From: Cellvibrio fontiphilus
GTDB lineage: Bacteria > Pseudomonadota > Gammaproteobacteria > Pseudomonadales > Cellvibrionaceae
Length of the DNA: 64,000 bases
Assembly: GCF_035317345.1 (NCBI RefSeq)
Contig: NZ_JAYKTU010000004.1
Reading direction: 5' to 3' (one strand)
Part shown: in pieces, positions 36,430 through 43,883 of the stretch
Position numbering within the stretch: the first letter of the stretch is position 1
Layout: the number at the start of each line of letters is the position of its first letter
The notes under the pieces: model-generated
Databases searched by the model: none
The model's input: only the letters and a program-made list of their open reading frames with translations
Told to the model about the DNA's origin: nothing
Made by a program: the position numbers and the translations under genes

Positions 36430-36459
36430 TTGACTTGGCTTTATCTGTTTCATTATTAA
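36430..36459 (+). promoter_or_regulatory. Candidate sigma-70 promoter of the RiPP operon
   Basis: TTGACT (36430-36435) and TATTAA (36454-36459) are separated by 18 bases and lie 34 bases before the precursor-gene start. CATTAT at 36451 is an alternative -10. No copper- or iron-regulator site could be named. Confidence 0.5.
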
Positions 36460-36493
36460 TTACCAATCTGTTATTAACTATAAAGGAGCTTTT

Positions 36494-36817
36494 ATGAATA
36501 ACAAAATTACTTCTATGTCCGCATTAATGGGTGTTGCATTAGGTGCTTCTGCAGCACTGACTCCAGTAGTCGCAGCAGAGAGTGGTTTCTCTGCTCAAAC
36601 GCTTGATACGGGTTATACGCTTGCCCACAATCACACCGAAAAAACAGACGGTGAGCACAAATGCGGCGAAGCAAAATGTGGCGCCGAGCATAAAAAAACT
36701 GAAAGTGAAGGCAAGTGTGGCGAGGGAAAATGTGGTGCCGAGAAAAAGGCCGAAGCTGAGGGCAAGTGTGGTGAAGGTAAATGTGGTGCCGATAAAGCTG
36801 AAAAAAAAGCTGAGTAA
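36494..36817 (+). CDS. hvfA: HvfA/bufferin-type RiPP precursor with EGKCG repeats
   Basis: A 107-residue secreted precursor peptide. An N-terminal hydrophobic segment (MSALMGVALGASAALTPVVAA) looks like a signal peptide. The rest is very hydrophilic, rich in Lys, Glu and Gly. Six cysteines form three CGExKCG pairs: 57/62, 75/80 and 92/97. Pairs two and three each read EGKCGEGKCG; the first is the variant HKCGEAKCG. In Haemophilus HvfA the cysteines of EGKCG motifs are converted by HvfB and HvfC into copper-binding oxazolone-thioamide groups, and bufferins are similar. AAAGGAG precedes the start. The two modification genes follow directly. Confidence 0.9.
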   Translation: MNNKITSMSALMGVALGASAALTPVVAAESGFSAQTLDTGYTLAHNHTEKTDGEHKCGEAKCGAEHKKTESEGKCGEGKCGAEKKAEAEGKCGEGKCGADKAEKKAE

Positions 36818-36819
36818 GC

Positions 36820-37662
36820 TTGTCGTTGCGATCTGCTGACTACATTGCAGCTATCTCCGGCGCCGGTTTGGGGCTGCGCCGGAGTTTGCTTGGCACACTT
36901 GAGCATATAACACCGGATGATATTCAGTTTCTGGAGGTGGCTCCGGAGAACTGGATTAACCTTGGTGGTCGCCTGGGTAAGAAATTTCGCAGTTACACCG
37001 AACGGTTTCCATTTGTTTGCCACGGTCTGTCTCTTTCTATTGGTTCTCCTTCCCCCTTGAATGCCGAGCTGCTTCGTGCAATAAAATCGTTTATGCAGGT
37101 GCACGGTATTCGCTATTACAGTGAACACTTGAGTTATTGTTCCGACGCTGGCCAGCTCTACGATTTACTGCCTATTCCTTTTACCGAAGAGGCAGTGAAT
37201 TATGTTGCTGATCGAATTCTGCAAGCTCAGGATATTCTTGGTCAGCGTATTGCGATTGAAAATTCTTCCTACTACTGCGCGCCGCAACAAGAAATGAGCG
37301 AAAGTGAATTCATTAATGCCGTCATCAAAAAAGCTGACTGCGCACTCTTGCTGGATGTAAATAATATTTACGTCAACAGTGTTAATCATGGTTATGATCC
37401 TTATGCCTTTTTAGCCAGTTTGCCGGGTGAGCGAACGGCGTATATCCATATTGCAGGCCATTACCGGGAGGCTGATGATTTACGCGTGGATACCCACGGT
37501 GCCGCAGTGATTGACCCGGTGTGGAGTTTGCTTGAGTGTGCCTATGCACATTTTGGTGTGAAGCCAACCTTGTTGGAGCGCGACTTTAATATCCCCCCTT
37601 TGAGCGAATTAATGGTGGAATTGCAGTACATCAAAGATCGCCAAAAGGCAGCATTGCGATGA
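36820..37662 (+). CDS. hvfB: DUF692 multinuclear non-heme iron oxidative enzyme (MNIO), HvfB/BufB type
   Basis: A 280-residue TIM-barrel enzyme of the MNIO family, which uses two or three iron ions to modify cysteines in RiPP precursors. Candidate metal ligands and family motifs are all visible: GAGLGLR at the start, CHGLSLSIGSP, YYSEHLSY, IAIENSSYY, LLDVNNIYVNSVNHGYDP, YIHIAGHYRE and DTHG. The start is a TTG only 2 bases after the precursor stop; a second TTG lies two codons later. Such tight spacing suggests translational coupling. The partner DUF2063 gene overlaps its end by 4 bases. Confidence 0.93.
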   Translation: MSLRSADYIAAISGAGLGLRRSLLGTLEHITPDDIQFLEVAPENWINLGGRLGKKFRSYTERFPFVCHGLSLSIGSPSPLNAELLRAIKSFMQVHGIRYYSEHLSYCSDAGQLYDLLPIPFTEEAVNYVADRILQAQDILGQRIAIENSSYYCAPQQEMSESEFINAVIKKADCALLLDVNNIYVNSVNHGYDPYAFLASLPGERTAYIHIAGHYREADDLRVDTHGAAVIDPVWSLLECAYAHFGVKPTLLERDFNIPPLSELMVELQYIKDRQKAALR

Positions 37663-38399
37663 AATCTTTTCAACAAACCCAGTTAGATTTTACGCGTTAT
37701 TTGCGTGCGCCTGATACACAGCCTCTGCCGGTTGGTATGGAGCCAAGGCGCATGGAGATTTATCGCGATCTCATTTACAACAATATCGAAAATTTAATCG
37801 CCGGCGTTTTTCCGGTATTGCGCTCACTGCTTGCTGATTCCCAGTGGCACAGCCTGGTGCGCGAATTTATAAAACAACACCTTTGCCAATCCCCTTATTT
37901 TTTAGAAATCAGTGAAGAGTTTTTACAATTTCTGGCGAGCTCCCGCTATCTGGATGAGGAGTTTCCTTTTACCTGTGAATTGGCCCATTACGAATGGATT
38001 GAATTGGCGCTGGATACGAGCGAGGCGGAGGCTTTGGCGTACATAAATCCTCCTGATGATATTTTAGCCGCCACTTTTTCTTTATCGCCCTTGGCGGTTG
38101 CATTGCATTATCAATATCCGGTTCATAAAATTTCGCGGCAATTTAAACCGCTGATGGTTGATCCAGTGAACTTGGTGGCGTATCGCAATCGCGATGACAA
38201 GGTTTGTTTTATGGAAGTCAATTCGCTTACACAAAGGTTGCTGTATTTGATGCAAATCAATCCCGCAAGTGCTTTGGGTGAATTGCTAAACCGGATTGCT
38301 GCTGAATTGTGCCATGATCAGCCCTCTGTGCTGGAGGGCGAAGCTAAAGCTCTGGTGGCAGGGTTATGCGAACTGGGTGTTATTTATCCCACCGCGTAA
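37659..38399 (+). CDS. hvfC: DUF2063 RiPP partner protein, HvfC/BufC type
   Basis: A 246-residue protein with the DUF2063 N-terminal domain (FQQTQLDFTRYLR, then MEIYRDLIYNNIENLIAGVFPVL), which is thought to recognise the precursor leader and present it to the MNIO enzyme. A C-terminal winged-helix-like domain ends near LCELGVIYP. Family members are required with the MNIO enzyme for modification. Its ATG overlaps the hvfB stop (ATGA). No DoxX-type hvfD gene or ECF sigma gene follows, unlike some related operons; the next gene is a porin with its own promoter. Confidence 0.92.
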   Translation: MKSFQQTQLDFTRYLRAPDTQPLPVGMEPRRMEIYRDLIYNNIENLIAGVFPVLRSLLADSQWHSLVREFIKQHLCQSPYFLEISEEFLQFLASSRYLDEEFPFTCELAHYEWIELALDTSEAEALAYINPPDDILAATFSLSPLAVALHYQYPVHKISRQFKPLMVDPVNLVAYRNRDDKVCFMEVNSLTQRLLYLMQINPASALGELLNRIAAELCHDQPSVLEGEAKALVAGLCELGVIYPTA

Positions 38400-38416
38400 T
38401 CGGCTAGAATTGCCCG

Positions 38417-38450
38417 CTGTCATATTTCTGTAACTTTGTGTTCACATAAT
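38417..38450 (+). promoter_or_regulatory. PhoB box and -10 element upstream of the porin
   Basis: Three 7-base units with 4-base spacers occur at an 11-base period: CTGTCAT (38417), CTGTAAC (38428) and TGTTCAC (38439). The first two match the Pho box consensus closely. CATAAT (38445-38450) lies 10 bases after the second unit, where the -10 of a PhoB-activated promoter is expected, and no -35 is needed. Predicted role: induction at low phosphate. Confidence 0.8.
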
Positions 38451-38460
38451 GGCAATAACA

Positions 38461-38478
38461 ATGACACACAAGTGTCAT
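38461..38478 (+). other. Hairpin at the predicted 5' end of the porin mRNA
   Basis: ATGACAC-acaa-GTGTCAT is a perfect 7-bp inverted repeat just after the predicted transcription start. It could stabilise the mRNA 5' end or be an operator. Confidence 0.5.
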
Positions 38479-38541
38479 GTTTGACTAAACGACCCAGTGC
38501 TCAGGATATGAGTACTATTATCATCACTAGGAGACAACTCC

Positions 38542-39486
38542 ATGAAAAAATCATTATTGGCCTTTGCAGTGGCCTCCCTTTTCCCTATAGCCGCAGTTGC
38601 CGACGTTGTAGTGTACGGCAAGGCAAACGTTTCTATTCAGCATGCTGATGAGCAAGCAGCAGCCGATAGCCAGGTTGAATTGGTTAGCAATGCTTCACGC
38701 ATTGGTGTTAAAGGCGGTGAGGAGATCAATTCCAGCCTGAAAGTCATTTATCAATTTGAATATCAAACAGAAGTGGATGACGGTACTAACGGTTCCCAAA
38801 CCTTTGGTCAGCGCAATATTTACCTTGGCTTGCAAGGTACTGCCGGTACTTTTATCGGCGGTCATTTTGATACCCCCACCAAGGTTGCTCAGGAAAAAGT
38901 AGACTTGTTCAACGACCTTGAAGGCGATATCACCCAGATTTTCAAGGGTGAAATTCGCGCAAGCAATATCGTTCAATACACCACTCCAACCTTTGGTGGT
39001 GGTTTTGCTGGTTCGGTTGCTTATGTAACTGAAGAGAACAATGGCACCACCCCAAGAACTGGTGACGGCGCAGGTGTTTCAGCATCCTTTGGCTACACAT
39101 CTCCAGTGTTCTACGTGGGTGTTGCTATGGACCAAGACGTGGAAGCCGAAGATACCGATCTGGTTCGTTTGGTAGGGCGCTTGAATGTTGGTGCTTTCCA
39201 ATTCGGTCTGTTGGCAGAAAACTATGACAACGGTATTGTTGATGAAGACGGTGCTTTGGTGTCTGCGCTGTGGAATCTGACTGATAAGTGGGTGGCAAAA
39301 GCGCAATACGGTCAGTCAGAGGTAAAAATGGCTGATGGTGAAACTGCAAGTATTGGTCTTGATTATAAAATGACAAAAGCGGCCACTCTCTACTCTTATA
39401 TCACCACAGTAGAAAATGACGTGATTGCGCCTGCAGCACAGCGCGATGACACCTATGTTGGTGTAGGCATGGATTTTAAATTCTAA
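38542..39486 (+). CDS. Outer-membrane porin (Gram-negative general porin type)
   Basis: A 314-residue trimeric-porin-like protein. A signal peptide (MKKSLLAFAVASLFPIAAVA) is followed by VVVYGKANVSI, then SRIGVKGGEE and GTFIGGHFDTPTK, with many alternating beta strands and a C-terminal VGVGMDFKF ending in Phe as needed for outer-membrane insertion. TAGGAGA precedes the start. Given the Pho box upstream, it is probably a phosphate-starvation porin, but the pore is not related in sequence to OprP/OprO as far as I can tell. It is a single-gene unit with its own terminator. Confidence 0.9.
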   Translation: MKKSLLAFAVASLFPIAAVADVVVYGKANVSIQHADEQAAADSQVELVSNASRIGVKGGEEINSSLKVIYQFEYQTEVDDGTNGSQTFGQRNIYLGLQGTAGTFIGGHFDTPTKVAQEKVDLFNDLEGDITQIFKGEIRASNIVQYTTPTFGGGFAGSVAYVTEENNGTTPRTGDGAGVSASFGYTSPVFYVGVAMDQDVEAEDTDLVRLVGRLNVGAFQFGLLAENYDNGIVDEDGALVSALWNLTDKWVAKAQYGQSEVKMADGETASIGLDYKMTKAATLYSYITTVENDVIAPAAQRDDTYVGVGMDFKF

Positions 39487-39503
39487 TTCTGTGCTCTGTT
39501 GAT

Positions 39504-39531
39504 AACAAAGGGTGCTTCGGCACCCTTTGTT
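39504..39531 (+). terminator. Rho-independent terminator after the porin
   Basis: A 12-bp perfect stem AACAAAGGGTGC / GCACCCTTTGTT closed by a TTCG tetraloop, 17 bases after the porin stop. The T run is short. Confidence 0.85.
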
Positions 39532-39565
39532 GTTTCTGGTAGATCGATAAAATCGAGGTCAAACA

Positions 39566-40030
39566 ATGAAAAAATTATACAGCTCCCTGTTGATAATCTG
39601 GCTGGCTAGCGCTGGTATACCTGCGGCATTTGCCGACGAAGAATGTGCTAATGCGGTTGATGCCGCAGACTCAATGAATGTCAACCAAAAGGAATGTGAT
39701 TACAGTGATCAAGGACTAAATGGATTTTTGCAAAAAGCTTTTAAAAAGGGGGAGGAAGGTGCAGTATTAAATACTGCCGATGATGAAAATAAAAACGCAG
39801 CAAATACAGTGCCTTTAGCCCATAACCAAAATGCAAGCCGGCTTGCAGGAAACATTATTTTGCAGTTGAGTGCAGAGGTAGAAAGTTGGGCAAATGTCGC
39901 TCTGGTAAAGCAGCAAATGTTGCCAAAATTAATGGAGCGCTGTTCCAAGGGTTTTACTGTGGTGAGTGAAAGTTATTTGCCATTAGCTATGGGGCGCATT
40001 GAATTGCGTATTGAATACAAGTGCTTATAA
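39566..40030 (+). CDS. Secreted protein of unknown function
   Basis: A 154-residue protein with a clear signal peptide (LYSSLLIIWLASAGIPAAFA). The mature part is polar with four cysteines (DEECANAV, KECDY, ERCSKGF and the penultimate KCL), which could form two disulfides in the periplasm. I do not recognise a family. GAGG precedes the start at 39566. It lies between the Pho-box porin and the convergent TonB_C-like gene and shares a bidirectional terminator with the latter. A link to phosphate stress is only suggested by position. Confidence 0.7.
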   Translation: MKKLYSSLLIIWLASAGIPAAFADEECANAVDAADSMNVNQKECDYSDQGLNGFLQKAFKKGEEGAVLNTADDENKNAANTVPLAHNQNASRLAGNIILQLSAEVESWANVALVKQQMLPKLMERCSKGFTVVSESYLPLAMGRIELRIEYKCL

Positions 40031-40056
40031 TTTTACTTAAACCCAGTTTTCCAAAT

Positions 40057-40088
40057 AAAAAAGGCCGCAAATAAATGCGGCCTTTTTT
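40057..40088. terminator. Bidirectional Rho-independent terminator
   Basis: A 13-bp perfect stem AAAAAAGGCCGCA / TGCGGCCTTTTTT with a 6-base loop and A/T runs on both sides. It lies between the converging secreted-protein and TonB_C-like genes and can serve both. Confidence 0.92.
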
Positions 40089-40098
40089 ATTAGGCAGA

Positions 40099-40824
40099 TT
40101 ATTTTTTGTAGTTTACTACGGCGATGTAATGCATAGCGGTTGGTTTATTTTCCACGAAGCCCGGAATAAATTTGGATTTTTTCAGTGCAGCCTCAATGTT
40201 GGCAGCATCTGCTTGTTTGCGCATCGCTGCTTCCAACGTGCTTACGGTTTCTACTTTTCCGTTAGCCTCGATATTTGCCATAACGCGAGTGACTTTGCCG
40301 TCTGCGAAGAATAATTTGCCATCACCACGCTCTTTAGTGGTGTATTGGGCGTACCAGTCGCTAGTATCGAGCCTTTCCTGTGGTGCGTAATAGTGAGTAC
40401 CGTATTTTGCTTGCAGTGTCCCCAAGTTTGGCAGCAATACTATGGGGGCTTGTGTGCCGCCCAACGAATAGACGACACGCAACTGCATTCTTACTGGCAC
40501 CGTTTTGCCATCAATGGTGGCTGGCTCGAAGGTGGCTGATTTGAGTGCGGATTCGGTTGCACTCTGCATAGAAACCTTGGGGCTGTTTTCGTAGCAATTC
40601 ACGTTATTCACCAAACCGCTGGTGAGTACGTCAGCCTGACAATACACAGCAACCGTGCGAATGCCTTCACCAAAAGAGGCGGGCAGGGTAACTTGTTTGC
40701 TCAATGTTTCTTCTGCGTTGCCAAATTTGGCCGGAGTATAGGCTGTGGCGTAGCTCGCAAATGGAGCTGCAGCCGCTACAATTGCCAGTGAGCGGATCAA
40801 TTTTTTAAGAATATTGTTAGTCAT
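40099..40824 (-). CDS. Secreted protein with two tandem TonB_C-like modules
   Basis: A 241-residue protein with a signal peptide (SLAIVAAAAPFASYATA) and no proline-rich spanning region or retained membrane anchor. Residues about 53-119 (GIRTVAVYCQADVL, then SALKSATFEPATIDGKTVP and RMQLRVVYSL) match the TonB C-terminal pattern. Residues about 176-239 (GKVTRVMANIEANGKVETV, then AALKKSKFIPGFVENKPTA) match it again. The first copy has Cys62 and Cys77 that may form a disulfide. A free periplasmic protein of this build could bind TonB boxes without energising transport. It lies downstream of a TonB receptor gene and has its own Pho-box-like sequence. Confidence 0.75.
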   Translation of the reverse strand: MTNNILKKLIRSLAIVAAAAPFASYATAYTPAKFGNAEETLSKQVTLPASFGEGIRTVAVYCQADVLTSGLVNNVNCYENSPKVSMQSATESALKSATFEPATIDGKTVPVRMQLRVVYSLGGTQAPIVLLPNLGTLQAKYGTHYYAPQERLDTSDWYAQYTTKERGDGKLFFADGKVTRVMANIEANGKVETVSTLEAAMRKQADAANIEAALKKSKFIPGFVENKPTAMHYIAVVNYKK

Positions 40825-40924
40825 TTTAGTGCTCCTCGTGAATCAATAAACGGCAACCTGCACCCTTTCGGGTCAACGATCTCCGAACTCATTGTCAGAT
40901 TAGCACCGGCCTTAGCACACTATT

Positions 40925-40942
40925 GTGAATAGTTTGTGACAA
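40925..40942 (-). promoter_or_regulatory. Pho-box-like sequence upstream of the TonB_C-like gene
   Basis: On the minus strand TTGTCAC and TATTCAC are separated by 4 bases. The first unit fits the PhoB consensus well and the second only partly. TGCTAA lies at about the distance expected for a -10. Weaker than the porin site. Confidence 0.4.
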
Positions 40943-41001
40943 TTTTGGCCGTAAGTATAAAAGTTATAAAAATTTTTAGTTATTTCAATTCAGATCTTCC
41001 G

Positions 41002-41037
41002 CAACAATAAAGCCACTCGAGAGTGGCTTTATTGTTG
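41002..41037 (-). terminator. Long perfect hairpin, terminator of the outer-membrane receptor gene
   Basis: A 17-bp perfect stem (CAACAATAAAGCCACTC and its complement) around a 2-base centre, 28 bases after the receptor stop. Arms contain A/T-rich outer parts that supply U residues, so it can work in both directions. Confidence 0.8.
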
Positions 41038-41065
41038 TCAGGCTGGTGATTCAAATTATTTTGAA

Positions 41066-43753
41066 TTAAAACGTGTATTTAATATCCAAGCTAATACTGG
41101 TTCCTACATCTTGTTCCAAAATGGTAACTGTGTTGCCATTGGAATTGGTTTGTTCAAAGGTACGTTTTTCATCAAGAATATTGTCGATTTTCAACTTGGT
41201 TGTGAATGACTCGGTTGGGTAGAAGGAGTAGACAATATTCAGTGAGTTAAACGGTTGCTCAAACGCATCGTCGTGCCCATTGTTATTCGATGCGTAATAA
41301 ACACGTTCACCAAAGAGGTTATAGGCTAGCGCTACGGTGTGCATGCCGTCGTCAGAATCAAAGCCCAATTGACCGTTAAACATATAGTCGGACTGACCTG
41401 TCATTTGGCGTTTGATATTAGTGAAGCCACCACCTTCCGGTGAAATAATTTCCGAATCGGTGAGAGTCAGGTTGCCGGTAACAAAAAAGCCTGCGCCTAG
41501 CTCTTTCAAACCCTCAAACTCCAGTCCGGTGATTTCACCGGAAACGGCGTTATAGAAGGTGAGTAATATGGTGTCGTCTGAACCGGGAACACGGCTCTGC
41601 TCAATCGGGTTGGTAACGTCCTTATAAAACAGCGACAAGGTAAAGTTATCGCCATTGTCATATACCCATTCACTGCGCAAATCAAAATGATCGATATCAG
41701 ACGTTTGCAGGCGTGAGTTGCCTTGTACCTGTACACCCAGTTCCGGGTCTATGTAATTAACATCGGATACTTCACGCAAGTCGGGACGCACCAGAGTTTG
41801 GGAATAACTGGCACGAATTTGAAAATCCTCCGCTCCCATGAAGCCGGAGTTCATGTAAGTAACCGCTAGTGATGGATACCAACCATCATCGCGCAGAGCA
41901 AACTTCTGATCATCTTTTTGTATTTCGTCGATGATTTTGCCAATGCTCTCGCCGCTATAGTCAAGCAGGTCGATAGGTAGTAAGGCCTGACGGAAATCCT
42001 CATAACGTGCACCACCAGTGACACGGATGGTTTCATTCCATTTCAGGTCAAACATCCCATAAGCCGCATCGGTCATCTGTGCTGCGATGTAACTCTCGGT
42101 ACCCAGACCGCCGCCTACTGTGAATTCAAATGGTGAACTCAGGTCAGTGAGTTTGGTGTCAGTAAATACATTACCCGGTGTGCCTTGCAGTACGCTGGAA
42201 GAGACACCGATAGCATTGATATTGGCGGTATAACCATAGTATTCACGCACCTTATCGTTGTAGTTATAGCCTCCTGAAAAAGTAATTTCGGTATTGTCGA
42301 ACAGCAGGGGAACTGCAATATCAAAACCATAATTTTCTACGTCATCAGCCAGCGACAAAAAGGAATAGGTAGCGGCGGAGGAGGTGGCCAGAATTTGCGT
42401 GTTGGTGACCTCGCCACTGAGGGGGTCAATGTTATTCAAACCTTTAACAGCCGATTTGCCGGGAATGTCAGTATTTGCGCTGGAGTCCGAGTACACCCAG
42501 TCAATGACAAGATCACCCAACAAATCACTGCTGAATTGATCAAATTTGTGTTCACCCAGAAACTGTAATATTTCCAACGAGCGTTCTTCATAGCGAGTGA
42601 CATAGTCCACTGTCTGACGACCGTCCTGGGCGCGGTTGCTGGCATCATGACCAGTTTCTATCTGCGCTTCATCTTCGCGATTATCAATTTTGTAACCATT
42701 CATTTCCAGATTGTGCATGCCCTGGTAATCGATACCAAGGTTAACGGCAACCAAGTCGTTGCGCTCTTCAAGTGTGCGCTCTGTTGTTGAGTAAATTTGC
42801 TCTGGGTCGCCAATGGCTTGGCGGCGTTGATTTTTATTGCGGATTTCATTGTCGTAACTGGCATTCAGCATAGCACCTATGCTCCAGTCATCATTAATAT
42901 CCCAAGCATTGCCCAATGCAACACTCGTGCTGACATCAAGCGGGATAGATTTCTTTTCGATTTCAATATTGCGATCAAGGCTCAACATTAATTCGCGATT
43001 GATGATGCGTGCCTGAATCAATTCTTCAGCTGTGGGTGAGCCGCCATTGGTATCGATAATATCGACTATGCCGTTGACATTTACTTTACCCCGATAAAGA
43101 TCAAGCGCCTGATCTATATCGCGTGGCAAGCCGCTGGCGGAGCCGCCACTGCGGTAGGACAAACCATCATCTCTGCCTTCGCTGTTTATGCCAGTGCCGA
43201 CAGAAAGTTCAAATACCAGTTCATCGGGAATGCTTTTAGTGCGAATGTCTACGTTGCCGCCACCGAAGTGAGCGGGAAGATCGGGCGAATAGGATTTTTG
43301 TACTTTCAGGGTGCGCACGATAGATGCCGGAATCCCATCAAGCGGTAATACATTGCGTGTCAATTCAGGGGAGGGCACGGCGGCGCCATTTAACAGGACG
43401 CTTGAATAACGCTCACCCAGGCCGCGCACATATACATATTGGTTGTCGATAAGGGTAATACCTGGTACGCGCAGCAGGGCAGTTGCGACATTGGAATCTC
43501 CAACGCGGGAGATTTGATCGGCGCCGAGGATATCGGCGGCAAAGGGTTCTTCAAGGCGTTGATCGACTACCGACTGGGCACCGCTCATCAGTCTGCCGGT
43601 TACCAACATTTCTTCCAGTACCGGTGCTTCAAGCACTGGTGCAGGAACTGACATGTCTGTGCCAGTGCTTTCCTGAGCAAAACTGCCAGCGGAGCCAGAG
43701 GCGGCCGCAATGGCTAAAAATAATGTGTGTTTACGTAAACTAATTGTTTGCAT
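41066..43753 (-). CDS. TonB-dependent outer-membrane receptor of the lipoprotein/TonB_C locus
   Basis: An 895-residue receptor from ATG 43753, which has GGTCAGGATC upstream; an in-frame TTG lies at 43771. It has a signal peptide (TLFLAIAAASGSAGSFA) and TonB-box-like LEEMLVTGR. The plug is of an unusual subgroup: VYVRGLGERYSSVLLNGA, PSPELTRNVLPLDGIP and DLPAHFGGGNVDIRTK. The barrel ends with SLDIKYTF. This subgroup has no defined substrate that I can name. It is read in the same direction as the upstream beta-helix lipoprotein gene, with a strong hairpin between, and precedes the TonB_C-like gene. The three are likely one functional system. Confidence 0.92.
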   Translation of the reverse strand: MQTISLRKHTLFLAIAAASGSAGSFAQESTGTDMSVPAPVLEAPVLEEMLVTGRLMSGAQSVVDQRLEEPFAADILGADQISRVGDSNVATALLRVPGITLIDNQYVYVRGLGERYSSVLLNGAAVPSPELTRNVLPLDGIPASIVRTLKVQKSYSPDLPAHFGGGNVDIRTKSIPDELVFELSVGTGINSEGRDDGLSYRSGGSASGLPRDIDQALDLYRGKVNVNGIVDIIDTNGGSPTAEELIQARIINRELMLSLDRNIEIEKKSIPLDVSTSVALGNAWDINDDWSIGAMLNASYDNEIRNKNQRRQAIGDPEQIYSTTERTLEERNDLVAVNLGIDYQGMHNLEMNGYKIDNREDEAQIETGHDASNRAQDGRQTVDYVTRYEERSLEILQFLGEHKFDQFSSDLLGDLVIDWVYSDSSANTDIPGKSAVKGLNNIDPLSGEVTNTQILATSSAATYSFLSLADDVENYGFDIAVPLLFDNTEITFSGGYNYNDKVREYYGYTANINAIGVSSSVLQGTPGNVFTDTKLTDLSSPFEFTVGGGLGTESYIAAQMTDAAYGMFDLKWNETIRVTGGARYEDFRQALLPIDLLDYSGESIGKIIDEIQKDDQKFALRDDGWYPSLAVTYMNSGFMGAEDFQIRASYSQTLVRPDLREVSDVNYIDPELGVQVQGNSRLQTSDIDHFDLRSEWVYDNGDNFTLSLFYKDVTNPIEQSRVPGSDDTILLTFYNAVSGEITGLEFEGLKELGAGFFVTGNLTLTDSEIISPEGGGFTNIKRQMTGQSDYMFNGQLGFDSDDGMHTVALAYNLFGERVYYASNNNGHDDAFEQPFNSLNIVYSFYPTESFTTKLKIDNILDEKRTFEQTNSNGNTVTILEQDVGTSISLDIKYTF

Positions 43754-43821
43754 GATCCTGACCTTTTTCAATGCAGTTCATCTGAAGGAGGGCGGTGTTT
43801 AAACGCGTGTGGCGTTAAGAA

Positions 43822-43845
43822 GAGAGGCGCCCTTAGGCGCCTCTC
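43822..43845 (-). terminator. Strong GC-rich hairpin between the lipoprotein and receptor genes
   Basis: A 10-bp perfect stem GAGAGGCGCC / GGCGCCTCTC with a 4-base loop. On the minus strand it is followed by a pyrimidine-rich stretch rather than a pure T run, so it may be a partial terminator or an mRNA-stabilising element that sets the lipoprotein to receptor ratio. Confidence 0.55.
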
Positions 43846-43883
43846 GTCACTGCCAGCAACCTAGCGGTTCAATTACTCTTCAA

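Noticed and set aside
36592..36814. CRISPR-like or simple-repeat origin for the Lys/Glu/Gly repeats
   Set aside because: The repeats are in frame, encode conserved EGKCG modules, follow a signal peptide and precede the modification genes, so they are a coding feature and not a CRISPR or junk repeat.
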